A stretch of 64,000 bases of DNA from Choristoneura fumiferana. Lineage: Eukaryota > Arthropoda > Insecta > Lepidoptera > Tortricidae. Location of the stretch: NCBI RefSeq assembly GCF_025370935.1, contig NC_133495.1:848141-912140 (forward strand), read 5' to 3'. The notes below the pieces were generated by a model. That model made no database searches and was not told where the DNA came from. It saw nothing but the letters and a program-made list of their open reading frames with translations. Each line of letters begins with the position of its first letter. The stretch's first letter is position 1. Positions 48,801 to 62,100 of this stretch are shown piece after piece. Both the position numbers and the translations under genes were made by a program.

Positions 48801-51800
48801 TATAATAGGGTTCCGTTTTTTCCTTCCGAGGTACGGAACCCTAAAAATAGAGCAAAGTTTTAATTTTGCACACTGTAACTCTACAAGCCCTAGCATCAAA
48901 ATTTCTGGATGTGTTATACGTACTCGTATTTCCATCCCCAGTTTTAGGGGGGTTAAAATTAGGTAAGTGAAAAGATTTTTTGTCGTTTATGTACTAATAC
49001 ACCGAATTTCAGCGGACTTTAGGAAGTAACCTAAGAATTTTTGAGATCATCAGTGTGTCATTGATGAAATAGGGTTTTTTTAAAATATTAATTAAATCTA
49101 AAGTGTAAGAGCTATGTATACAATTGTAACTTTACAATTTTTAATATACCTATACAACTGACATCAGACATAAGTATTCTGAGGATGTCGTTTCTGGTAA
49201 AATCCAAACCCAAGTTATGAGGGTTCAAAAACACGACAAAGCGCTTCGAGGAAAGGTAGGTAGTGCCCCTGCGTCTCGCTTGGCTCGCCTTGGCGGGGGC
49301 ACTACCGTGCTTCCAAATTTTTTTACTAAAGGCCTAGACAATGGCTAAAGAGACACCAAATCAAGCTTGTCTTTGGAAAATACGTGATTCAGTTCTATTT
49401 GAAGCCATTTTCATTGTCATAATTATGTGTTTGCCAAGCAAAGCGATATTTATTATGGCCGTGTCAATATTTAGGGCGAATATTGAGGGCGGGCCGTTAA
49501 CGGCGTAGCTCGCGTTTACTTTGTCTGTATTGACATAAACTGTAATGTATACACACACAATATATTGGTATTTATAGCAAACTTTAGATCTCTATTTGTA
49601 TCTGTTGTCTTGATAAAAAACACCCTTTCGCTTCAAGTCGAGTTGTGGTAGTAATGAACTAAAATAATTTCTTTCCTCACCTGTGACCTTATGATAAGTA
49701 GTTAATTTTATGCAAAATATGCGTGTACCTAACATCTGTGTGGTCTAACATCTGGTAGCATTGTATACGGTTGTGTTGCTATTTAACACAACTTTATTTT
49801 TAACACAGTAGGTTCGCTATTTGAAGGGATCGCTAATGCGGATCGGAATTATTTGCAAATATCCCTGTCCATGATATAATCATTAACTTTATAATACGCC
49901 TTAGATATTATTGTCTTCTTGACAATAGATCTGAATAGTGACATGATGTGACGTTTAAGTATACGTTATTAATGAATATGGATGCAATATATTGTATGCT
50001 CAGCTCAATTATTCTGTATGAAAAAAAAACGATTTCCTATAGAAATGTACCTATGTAAAGAACTTCCCTAGGCCAGTACTAATGGTCATTACAATATAGG
50101 TAGGCCCTAATAAAATTTACACGCTGTAAAATGATCTTTCTTTCTTCTCTTCTTTAAACAAAACAATGTCAATTGGTGTCTTATATATTGAAATTCCCCC
50201 ATTAAACTAACTAAAAATTTTCATTTCTGTCTATGTGTATTTTTATATCTGTGTGTGTGTGTGTGTGTGTTTTTCATTTTTGTATTTCGTTTCTGTCTAG
50301 TTTGTATTACAATGATAGATAAGTAAAGTGTTTAAAATTCTTGAATGTACCAAATCTGACAGCTGAAGTTTGTTTATATTTAGTTAAATTACCTCAACGT
50401 TTCAAGTATAAATCCCGTTGGTATTTAGTTAAATTATTACTTCGTGTTCTTTATTTTATACAATTATTCTTTGTTAAAAATACATGTCTTAGCTTTTATC
50501 TAAAGCGAAAAATAACGATATATTATTAAATATAGACAGATTTTCGCTAAGTCAGCTCAATATTTTTAATCTGTTGACCTTTCTCTTCCTTTCTCTTAGT
50601 CAGAGGACTAAATAAATATTGGAGAGATGATCATTTTTTAGACAAACTCAGGAAATATCCTTCCCCGTTTTAAAATTGTAACTCTTCATTTCCTTTTGCC
50701 TACTTACTTATAATACTTTTCAGCTTTTTACGGCTTGTTTTTATTACTGAGAGGTTTAATGGCCACATAAAAAGGGATCATTTATAAAGTGTAATGTGTT
50801 TGAAATACGAAATATGCATACATACAGGTGTATTGGTGAAAATATGTCAATATTTCTTTCATTCTTTCAAATATGCCATTGGAAGAATAAAATACTTAAT
50901 CGTTCATAGCTGTAAGTCAGAAGTGTCTTTTAACCTAAAAAATCAGCCAAGAGCGTGTCGGACACGCCCAATTTAAGATAGGGTTCCGTAGCCATTACGA
51001 AAAAATCAAGTAAGTACTTAATATTTTTCTAAGGATATCGTATTGAGTATGGAATCTTCCAAGTTTAGGTATGTTTTATACCTTAGGCTGCTATTTACTC
51101 TTAAACTACTAATAATCCTTAAGCAATCTTAGCCGTTATAATTTTCCTTGTAAATTTGATATACTTACGACCATCCTGAATTTTTTCAAATTTTTCCACC
51201 GAACTGCAAACACAACAAATTTGCATTTTAAAGTTGAATATTTCGCAAAAAGATCACTGAATCGAAAAATTGTCTTGGCAAACCCAAATGGTTATTTTAC
51301 CTGAATATTCATTTTAATCTGTTTTTAGTATTTTTTGGTATAGCGGCAACAGAAATACATCATCTATGAAAATTTAAACTGTCTAGCTATCACGGTTTAT
51401 GAGATAGAGCCTGGTGGGTGAGGGGTGACAGACGGACACACAGACGGAAAGCGGAGTCTTAATAATAGGGTCCCGTTTTTACCCTTGGAGTATCCCGGAA
51501 CCCTAAAAACGATTGTGATACCCGTGATACCAAGTGCGTTAAAACAATAAGGCCTTGTCTTATTTAATGGACTTCGTTCTAGTTGTCGTGTTGTACGTTG
51601 GGAGAGGAAGGCCTAGACGAACGTACCACGATCAAGTCGGGGACGTTCTGAAGAAAGGTCGGGTCAGAAGTACTCTAAACCGACGTGCATGCATGAAAAG
51701 ATTGATGAATGTAGAGGAAGCGAGAGTTGTATGCCAGAATCGTAGCAAGTGGAAGTATGTAGTCTCTGCCTACCCCGTTGGGAAAGAGGCGTGATTTTAT

Positions 51801-54800
51801 GTATGTATGTGTGTCGTTCTAGTTAATCGCCTGGGGGCTAATAATTCAAAAATCGAAGTTCGTATCGTACCGTCTCTCTCACTCTCGTATTAAATACTAT
51901 ACGCGTCAGCGGGACGGCAAGTTATGAAGTTCAAATTTTCACTTCGTAGTAGGTAAAGGCCTGCACTTTGAAATGTCAAGGTCTACGAGATGCTACGAAG
52001 CGTAGCACTACGGGGCTACGGTGCTACGGGTTTTACTCGTAGCTGGGGTTGCGACGATATTCAATTGTTATAATGGCATTAAGGTGCGACCACACCGCTG
52101 CTTAAAAAACGTGACGGTACGGAATCGCAGTGACGCACCGTATGCGCACCGTTTTTTTTGCATGCTTTTACAACATTCCCGCGTTACAATATTAATAGGA
52201 TAAACGGATTAGTTAATGTTTGTTAATGATCATTATCAGGTCGTTTGTTTTGTTCATAGGTCGCCGTCGTACCGGGCGCGGGGCCCTGCGCGGGCGGAGC
52301 GCGAGGAGCCGCCGGCGCCGGCGCAGGCGCTGCTCGAGCCCGCGCCCGCCACCAAGAAGCCCGCGCTCAAGGGACCGCGCCCCGTCGGCTCCAGCGTCTC
52401 CGGTATGTACTTACTAATGTACGGTCATGATCATGACTAGAGCCCGGAATTTTCACGGAATTTTTGATCTGTCATAGGACCTAACTTCTCGCTTATCGAC
52501 TTCCAATATTCAATTTCGATATATCGATTCACATGCTAAAAAAGATTAGGTTAGATTAGGTTTTTTGTTTAAAACTAGAGGTCAACAATAGACGGTTTTA
52601 TTGTTAAAGAGAGAGGAGTCTTCCAATTAACTTTTGATCATTCGAAATTGAGAAATAGACATAAATGCATTATGCAATGAAAATAATAAATAGCTAACGA
52701 TTTTTAACTTAATAATTCAATTTCATATTCAAAGTCTGTTTTAGTGCAAATAAGTGAGTTTATTTGAACTAAAATAGACTTTGAATGCATTAGTGAGTCT
52801 TTATAAAAGATTTACGATTATTATTGTACGATAACGTCATCATTATCATTTCATTATTTTCATATCATTTCTTTAGGTAGAGTCGATAAGTGAGAAGAGA
52901 AGTCACTATGACAGATCAAAAATCCCGTTTTTAAACATTTGTATTCGCACTCGCAAAATGTATGCGAAAATCAACGCCCCAATAAAAACAAAGTTTTTAT
53001 AATGTTTATAGTCAAAATACAACACAGGACTTATCACGCTAAACACACGAGTATCTAATATTTACCTCGACGGTTTTTCCACAATTGCAATGGCCGTGGT
53101 CACCAGTCCTGTGTGTTGTATTTTGACTATGAATGAAAATCACGAATTTAAAAAAAACGTTCTCATAATCATCATCATCATCATCATCATCATCAGCCCG
53201 AAGACGTCCACTGCTGGACAAAGGCCTCCCCCTTAGAACGCCACAATGAACGACAACTTGCCACTTGCATCCACCGGTTTCCCGCCACTCTCACGATGTC
53301 GTCAGTCCACCTGGTGGGAGGCCTGCCAACGCTTCGTCTTCCGGTTCGTGGTCGCCACTCGAGGACTTTTCTCCCCCAACGGTTATCTGTTCTTCGAGCG
53401 ATGTGGCCTGCCCATTGCCACTTCAATTTGCATATTTTTCCAGCTATGTCAGTGACTTTAGTTCTTCGACGAATTTCCGTATTCCGGATTCTATCGCGCA
53501 AAGAAACTCCAAGCATAGCTCTCTCCATAGCTCGTTGCGTGACTTTGAGCCTCTCTAAGAGGCCAACAGTTAAGGACCACGTCTCAGCGCCATAAGTCAT
53601 CACTGGCAACACACACTGGTCGAAGACTCTAGTCTTCAGGCACTGCGGAATATTGGACGAGAAGACATCACGAAGTTTCCCGAACGCTGCCCATCCGAGT
53701 TGGATTCTTCGGGCGACCTCTTCGTCGAAGTTGGACCTACCCAACTGGACAACTTGTCCAAGGTAAACATAGTGGTCAACAACTTCGAGTACATCGCTCC
53801 CAACGATAACCGGCACGGGTGTGACATAGACATTTGACATGATTTTAGTCTTGTCCATGTTCACCTTAAGACCCACCTGTTGGGAGACGATACTGAGGTC
53901 ACTGAGCATAGTATTGAGCTCCTCCAGCGACTCCGCCATTATGACTATATCATCGGCAAAACGAAGATGGGTGATGTACTCGCCGTTGATATTGATGCCG
54001 AACCTGTTCCAGTCCAAGAGCTTGAAAACGTCCTCCAACGCATTTGTGAACAGTTTCGGAGAAATAACGTCTCCCTGTCTCACACCTCGCTGCAGTTGGA
54101 TTGGTTGTGTACTCTCGTCCTGCAACCGGATCGACATAGTGGCGCTGCTGTACAAACTCTTTAACACCTCGATGTATCTATAGTCAATATGGCATCGCTG
54201 AAGGGACTGCAGTACAGCCCAGGTCTCGATTGAATCGAAGACTTTTTCATAGTCCACAAACGCTAAACATAGTGGCCGATTATACTCCTCGGTCTTCTGT
54301 ATAATCTGGCGGAGCGTGTGAATGTGGTCTATGGTGCTAAAGCCTTTACGGAATCCAGCTTGTTCGGGAGGCTGGAAATCATCAAATCTTCGCTCGAGAC
54401 GATTCGTAATGACCCTCGAAAACAACTTGTATACATGACTAAGGAGTGAGATGGGTCTATAGTTCTTCAATAAGGTATTGTCGCCTTTTTTGAAGAAGAG
54501 CACCACCACACTCCTGTGCCATGCTTCCGGCGTGGTACCCTCGAGTATGACGGAATTAAATAACCTCTGGAGGACTACAAGTACCGGTTTACCATCCGCT
54601 CTCAGAAGTTCTGTCGTGATTCCGTCATCCCCCGGAGCCTTGTTGTTTTTAAGTTGTTTGAGAGCCACTCTAATCTCGTACAGGCTGATATCTGGGATGT
54701 CTTCAGTGTAATGACGGGTTAGTTTAGCTCTGGTATCTTGAGCTGCACCTACAACGGGCTTCTGTGTCGAGGCATATAACTGTTCGTAAAACCTTTCAAG

Positions 54801-56158
54801 CTCTCTCAACAACTCCGGTTTCGATGAGATGATACTGCCATCGTCGATCTTCAACTTAGTCATTTGGCTTTTCCCAATAGACGAATTCTTTGCAAACACT
54901 TTAGAGCCCTGGTTCCGCTCAATTGCTTCCTTAATACGTGCAGTATTAAAGGCACGCACATCGTGTCGCATGGATTTTGAGATTCGCCTATTAAGTTCTC
55001 ATAATGTTTGTTACAAAATCTTTATTTTAGCTACTTAGCACTGTCTTACATGCAATCATTGTTTCAATTTACGCGTTTTTGTTTTCAAACTTACTTACAA
55101 TAAGTAACCATTACAATCATTGATCAGCTAATTTCGGATCCGTTTGGCAATGCCCGAAATAAGTAGGGCTACTACGAAATTCGAAAATCGAAGTTCGTAT
55201 CGTACCGTCCCTCTCACTCTCGTATAAAATAATATTAGCGTCAGCGGGACGGTATGATACGAAATTCAATTTTCGAATTTCGCAGTAGCCCTAAAGATGC
55301 AAGTTTGTCTGGGGAAATGACGTGTATCCTAAGACTTTTTGACCGACATTAGATTAGAATTCACATCACAAATTGTATTTATTTTATATAAAAACACATG
55401 AAATTAACAAATAAAATAATAATAAGAACTACAAAGGCAAACTTATCCCTTCAAGGGATCTCTTCCAGTTAAAATTCATACCGGGTCGACAATTACAGGT
55501 CTTACTTAAACCGCACCCCGAAAATGTGAAGCGGACACAGATCAATAGGGAAGGTAGATATGTCATTTAAATGAATAACCTCGTTAAAATTAATGCAAAA
55601 GGGAATTGCGTCGGTAATGCCATCATTTTAATAAATTAATATTTTTATGCGTCCCAGCCACTTAATTTAAATTGAAGTGCCACTATTCCATTACATCTAC
55701 AATGCTTTTACGTTTTAATATCCACAAACGATAATGATCTTTATAGCAATCGTCAATTAACCTGCTGGCCTCATTGTCCTATATTAAAAACATCTATTTT
55801 CACACGCAGTTGTTTTGCTTTCTACTTAAGTAAATAGTTTTTGTTCTAGGTATAACCTTTGCCGACTGTTCTGCTCGCATGATCTAACTATTAGGTTGGA
55901 AAATTGAATTGAAATTCAGAAACTACTATGGGAAATGTCCTTTAGATATATCGTGGTTTTAATTTGTGTTGTATGAAGAATACTCGTAAAAATTGCCGTG
56001 TTCTCTCTAACCTGTTAGTAAAGCAGCTATTCCACCAATAATGTGCGAGGATGAGTTGCGAGGGATGTGTTTTTCATTAAACAATACAAACGCTTCATTT
56101 ACCCCGCCTCGCACAGCACAGCTCTGGTGGAGACAGCTGAATGGAGTGAGGCGAGATA

Positions 56159-56189
<31 letters not shown>

Positions 56190-59100
56190 TCTTTATTCAA
56201 TAAGACAAAATTGCACAAGAGAGGAATGAACAATTACAAAGAAAAAGACAACTTAGGTTAAACATAGCACAATTAAAAAAGTTGAATCCTGACTCACAAA
56301 CTAGGCAAGGCCCGTATCTTGCAAGTCAGTGTTCGTCACGTATGCGAGCTAATAGAGTAAACTACGTATATCCAAGTAGCTACTAAGTAAACTGAAACAT
56401 TTTTATTAAGAAAAGGAAAAATTAATAAAATTATGTGTGTGTGTGTGTGTGTGTGTGCGTGTGTGTGTGTGTGTGTGTATGTGTGTGAGTGTGTGTGTGT
56501 AAATGTGTGAGTGCGCGTGTGAGTGTGTGTATGTATCTATGGGTGTCGAAGTTTCTGAGTCTAGGTATATGGGTGACAGTATATGTGCAGGTACGTTAAA
56601 GAGAAATGTTGCTGTCTTAAGTCTTAAGTCAGAAGATACTCGGTAGGTAGGTAATAGATGAAGCGTTCCTATTGGTTAATGAACTCGCACATTATTGGTG
56701 AAAACGCAGCTTTATCTACTGTCGCAAATTAGCAATATTGTTGGTCCAAGTAATGCTGAAAGTTTTGAATCCTACTCACTATACAAAAACCTTTTTCCGC
56801 CATTTTCATATCTTGTTCTTCGAGCGCTGTGGCCTGCCCATAAATTTTCTCTTAAATAATTGAACGCTATACATACAAAACTAGAAAATAAATCTAATGA
56901 CGTAAAAATCGACAATATATCTATTGAAAAGTAAATGAAAAGCGAATGAAGTGTATATTCCATTGTCTTTAAAGAAAAATTACATTAAATATGGACTTTT
57001 TATTGTCATCGTGTCATTATGACGTCATATTTCATGTCCGACGTCCATCTTCGTATTTTTCGTTGAATTCCTTTTTAAATTCTTCCACAACTCAGTTTGT
57101 CAAAATGAACAAATAGAAAAATGCATATTCCCTATTTCCGCTACTATTTCCATATTTATTGAATATATATTTTATAACTTCAAAAAAAGGAAGAGGTTCT
57201 AAATTCCACTGTATACTTTTAGAGCGGCCATACACGGACTGCTTTAAGCAGTCAGTGCCAGCAGCTTCAAGCGGTCGCCGATGGGTGATCTGCAGTTTCC
57301 ATACAAAACTCTCATTCGCAATACACGAACCGCTCGAGCAGTTTCAACTGCTTCGGGCGGTTGACTGCACGGTGAAATTTCATCGTGCGGTCAAGCAGTC
57401 GCCGGGCATACACTGACTGCTCGAGCTGTCGACTGCTCTAGCGCAGTTACCCGCGCTCTTCATTCCGCAACGCGCACGCTCCTCAAAATCCATGATGCTA
57501 CTGCCGGTGCCGGCTCGAGCAGTTAGCAATGGCAGCTTCAAGCTGTTGCCTCTGTCTGCAAGAGCGGTCCGTGTATGTTGATCACTGGATAACTGCTCGA
57601 GCAGTCCGTGTATCCCGGCCCTAAAAAGCTACCTTGCTTGTGAATAACGAAAAGCTTGTGCTTTACAATAGAAATATTTAACAGAGACTTACTATTGATT
57701 TCAGACTCGATATCCCTGTCGTCGCCTGTGGCGTGCCCGTCTCCCAAGGATGAGGGCCCGCCGGTGCCGGCCGGCGTGGCGGCGCTGCCGGAGGGGCTGC
57801 GCGCGCAGCTGCTCGGCCGCCCGGCACTGCGCCCGCGCCGCCGCAAGGCCATGCTCATATATGTGTGCGCTGCCGACTCGCAAGGTACGGCATAGGGTAT
57901 AGCCAAAAGCTTTGCTAGTTTTGCAACACTATAAAGATTGTGCTACTTCGTCAAAGACGAGGGCTGGCCGGTGCGAGCTGGCGTGGCGGGGCTGTTAAAC
58001 AGTATGTAAGTATGCGCTTGGGTGACGTTTTGGATGGCAAATGGTTCGTTGATTGACATTGCTAGTACAATCGGCGAAACAGCTTATATTTTGTTAATAA
58101 AAACTTTTAACTTATAATGTGTGCCTATGGTGTGCTCTCGTCTCAAATCTTTAACGTAACGAGAGGCATAGCAGCGTTTTCACCAATAATGTGCGAGGAT
58201 GCAGGCCCCTCTTCCCCACTGGGCACACTCGGCACGTACCCAGGGCCCCGAGATGAATTGGGGCCCCCTAGTCCCTACTCCCATCACCAAACGATAACCA
58301 ATAGCTAAATAGTGCTTTATTGTTATGGTCATAGGGCCCATTATCCTAATGTGACCAGGGCCTCTAATAGGTGAAAGAGGGCCCCGCGAGGATGTGGTGC
58401 GAGGGATGTGTTTTTCATTAACCAATAGAGACGCTTCATTTACACGTCCTCGCACAGCACAGCTCTGCTGGAAACAGCTGAGCTGAGCGAAGCGAGGTAA
58501 AGGAAGCGTTTATATTGGTTAATGAAAAACATATTCCTCGCAACACATCCTCGCACATCTCTGGTGGAAACGCTGCTTATAACGCGTAGAGAAGCGTGTG
58601 TACTCTAAGCAAAAATACACGAAAAAAGACTAAGTCAAAGTTAAAAACAACAGAAGCAAATTTTAGCAGAAGGGTCAGGGTTTTATGATTATTCCCTATC
58701 TTAAAGGAATAATTTACTATAGGTACAATAAGTAGATACTGAGTGTAAAAATGTACACTTCAAAATACGCATGGTCGGTTGAATCATAAATTTGACCGCA
58801 TACGGGAAAGCAAAATTTTCGTAGGCCTCTCGCCTCTGGTGAAGGAAAGCTATTCCTTGCGGGTAGCACAGGCCTGTACTGTCTAACGCGCTGACGTTCG
58901 CCTCACCATCTTTCTATCCTCGTCTACCATATGACAGAAAGAAATGGAGAAAAAGATATTTCAAGAGCGTGAATATCCTTGGAGAAGGCCTATGTCCAAC
59001 AGGACATACAAAGGCCAGGATATGGTATCGTATTGCATATCCAACAGGATGTCTTTCAGCTGTTTTGATAAGATATAGAGTATAAGATGTTGATAAACTT

Positions 59101-62100
59101 TGCAGACTGCTGTGCGGAGAAAGGCGCATTGCAATGCGGCGCGGCGGCGCGGCTGCGGGTGCGCGCGCGGCGACGCGGCTGGCGTATCCATGTGGCCGAT
59201 CTACATTGGCGCTCGCCGCTCGAGCAACAGCGTGACCATCGGTTTCCTGTGCTGTGCATAGCTGAACTAGCCCGTAAGTTAAGCACGTCCTAGAAATTTG
59301 TAAACCACCGTCTCTACAGAGGTGACCTTGCTTGTTGCCATCCATGTAGACAGAAGTTGTTAACCAAATTATAACATGGCCTTCAACCTCCTTGGCAGAC
59401 GGGCGTGTGTTTAGCTACTGATTCGCTAGTGTGTTGGTGCGAGACACAATCCATAGTTGTAAGCCAAGTTATAACCAAGGTCACCCCTTAGGTTGGGACG
59501 CTGGTTTACAACTACTGATGTGCAAGTTGCGGAAAGTTTTCAAATAGTTGGAAAAGTTTTGGAAATTTTCACAAGAAATATAGGAAATTTAAATTTAATA
59601 AACGGAAGAGGTAATGCTGCCAGTGTCTTGGGGTCAATGCCTGAGGCAGAAAATTTGGATGACATTTTTATTTTGTAATATTACCCCCCCGCCCGCGTGG
59701 GAACTACTGCCCAAGCCCTCTCATTCCGAGAGGAGGCCTGTGCCCTGCAGTGGGACGTATATAGGCTGGGATGATTTTGAATATTAGTTTAGTTTATATA
59801 TAGTTTGTTTTTGATGTTAGATAGTATTATCAAATTTAATAAAATAGCAACACTTGATTTTTTCATAATAAAAAAAGGATTCAATCCCCACAAAAAATTA
59901 TGAGAAGTTCCGAAATTTCCTATGTGAAATATTCCGCAATTTTGGAAAGTTTCCTTTGGCCCATCAGTATTTACAACCGTCTGGGACGTTGTTCAGCGCT
60001 CTACATACTCCAGCACGGCTGACACAGCCAGATCTGTCAAATAACTCGTTTGGCCACTCGCTTAAGAATCAGAATCAGCTAAGGTACATATTCCATAGAC
60101 TTTCGCCCAAACTATTTGTTTTTCAACAGCGTGTAATCAAAAAAAGGCGCGTGACATAAGAAATGATAGGAAATGTTATAACTATGGTGTCGTTATATCG
60201 GCAGTCTTTGTCACGAAACGAATTTTGTGTTTTACTTTTACAACTAGGTCTAGGTAATAATGAAAGCCTTCTACGCCTTTTGTGAAAAGAGCCACGTAAA
60301 CGTGATTTATCCTTAAAAGTTATTGAAAAAACGGCCAAGTACATGTTTTAATGACTATGTTATCTCTGCTGTTGCTTACACACACAATTCCCAATTCCAG
60401 GTCAGTCAGAGCTCGGTGCCGTAGTCCCGGTCCTGTTCCTTAACTCTGGGCTGGGCACGCCACTGCTCCCCCACACGCTCGAGTGTGCAGACTTCAAGGC
60501 GGCTCTAGAAGCTGCGCAGGATGAGGCCGACAAGACTCTACTCAACAAATGGTAAGTGGAAGAAAGCCAAGTCTCGGAATCAAGGGAAGTAGTTAAAATG
60601 GTCCACCCAGGGGCGTCTTTACCTTTAGTGCAGGGTGTGCGTTGCACACGGGCGCAGCGGTGTTAGGGGCGCCGGCCGCGGCACTTTGTATCTATTCCAT
60701 TTTGACCGCGCGCTTCCTAGATGCCGCTAAAGTAATAATTGCACACGGGCGCTACATGAGCTAAAGACGACTCTGGATCCGCCAGACGTTGGAGCGCAGG
60801 AACATCTGCTGGTGCTTTATGACCGCTATTCCACGTGAAAATTGTCCACCTTCGCGTTTGCGCACTGTGTTTCTCAATCTCAGTATTTATAAAATAACGG
60901 ACATGACTTTGCGATTACGTTATCCTCTGAAGCCGTGGTGGCCTTGTGGTTTGACCTATTGCCTCTCAAGCAGAGGGTCGTGGGTTCAAACCTCGGCTTG
61001 CACCTCTGAGTTTTTCGAAATTCATGTGCGGAATTACATTTGAAATTTACCACGAGCTTTGCGGTGAAGGAAAACATCGTGAGGAAACCTGCACAAACCT
61101 GCGAAGCAATTCAATGGTGCGTGTGAAGTTCCCAATCCGCACTAGGCCCGCGTGGGAACTATGGCCCAAGCCCTCTTGTTCTGAGAGGAGGCCTGTGCCC
61201 AGCAGTGGGACGTATATAGGCTAGGATGATGACGTTATCCTCTACAAGTAGATGCCGGATACCTAGCGGGTGCCACTCCGGCGTAACCTATTCAGTGGTT
61301 GCCTCGTACTGCCTCGAATTGCCGACACCCTTGGTTTGCACTGGAGTCGACGACCTCGGAACAGCCATAAATCATTACGCGTATAGGCTAATAAAAAGGT
61401 GGCTTTAATAAGGATCAGTGGAGTGGGTCCTCTGTACTTGTAATATTATTTATTTTTCATCACACTTGCTCGTAAACAGTGTCGTAACATACGGCTGCCT
61501 TGGTTGCAACCCCCCAAATAAAACCCTCGACCTTAATGTACTTCTCATGAAACCCGTGGTCGGTAAATGAGTCATTGCCCGTACAAGTTTTCTTGTCATG
61601 AAGCCCAAGGTCGGTAAATGAGTCAATGCTCGTACTAATACTGACACGCACACCCCCTCCCGCAGCTCGGGCGCGCTGTGCAGGGGAGGATGCTGGCGCT
61701 GCCCAAGAGCCGCAGCCTATGGTATCGGCAATGATGCAAAAATAATATTTTGACTTACAAATAAACAATTTTACTAGCAAATGTGATGAAAAATATTGTA
61801 TGTCGCACAATCGGTACTAGAATTACGAACATCGACTCATTAAAGCTCTCAGTCTTCGACTTCGGGCTTCTAATAGAATCTCTTTCGTAATTCCTTATTT
61901 AACTCCCTTAAGACACAAATGTACTATTACAACAATTGTGTGTGGACAGGTACACACTGGACTCGAGCACGACGCCGCCGTGCTACCGTCTGGCGCGCGG
62001 CGCGCCGGCGCGCTGGCGACGCGAGATGGCGCGCGCGCTCAACGTGCTCGTGCGCACGCTGCCGCAGGAGGCCTGCGACGCCTACCTCACCACCGTCGTG

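Larger units (their letters stand above)
12823..52259 (+). other. 39.4-kb intron 1 of the NWD-like gene
   Basis: Inferred from the exon 1 donor and exon 2 acceptor. It is filled with MITEs, SINEs and LINE remnants listed separately. Stretches with nothing I recognise include about 14100-15040, 15500-16100, 17240-18420, 25800-26280, 26490-27670, 27890-29040, 31640-32880, 33020-33880, 34400-35450, 40175-41150, 42070-44100 and 49320-50930. No second gene with splice signals was found inside. Regulatory elements could hide there, but they cannot be shown from one sequence. Confidence 0.55.

Noticed and set aside
57538..57906. GC-rich minus-strand ORF opposite exon 3 of the NWD-like gene
   Set aside because: A mirror frame of a GC-rich exon; lacks motifs and splice support.
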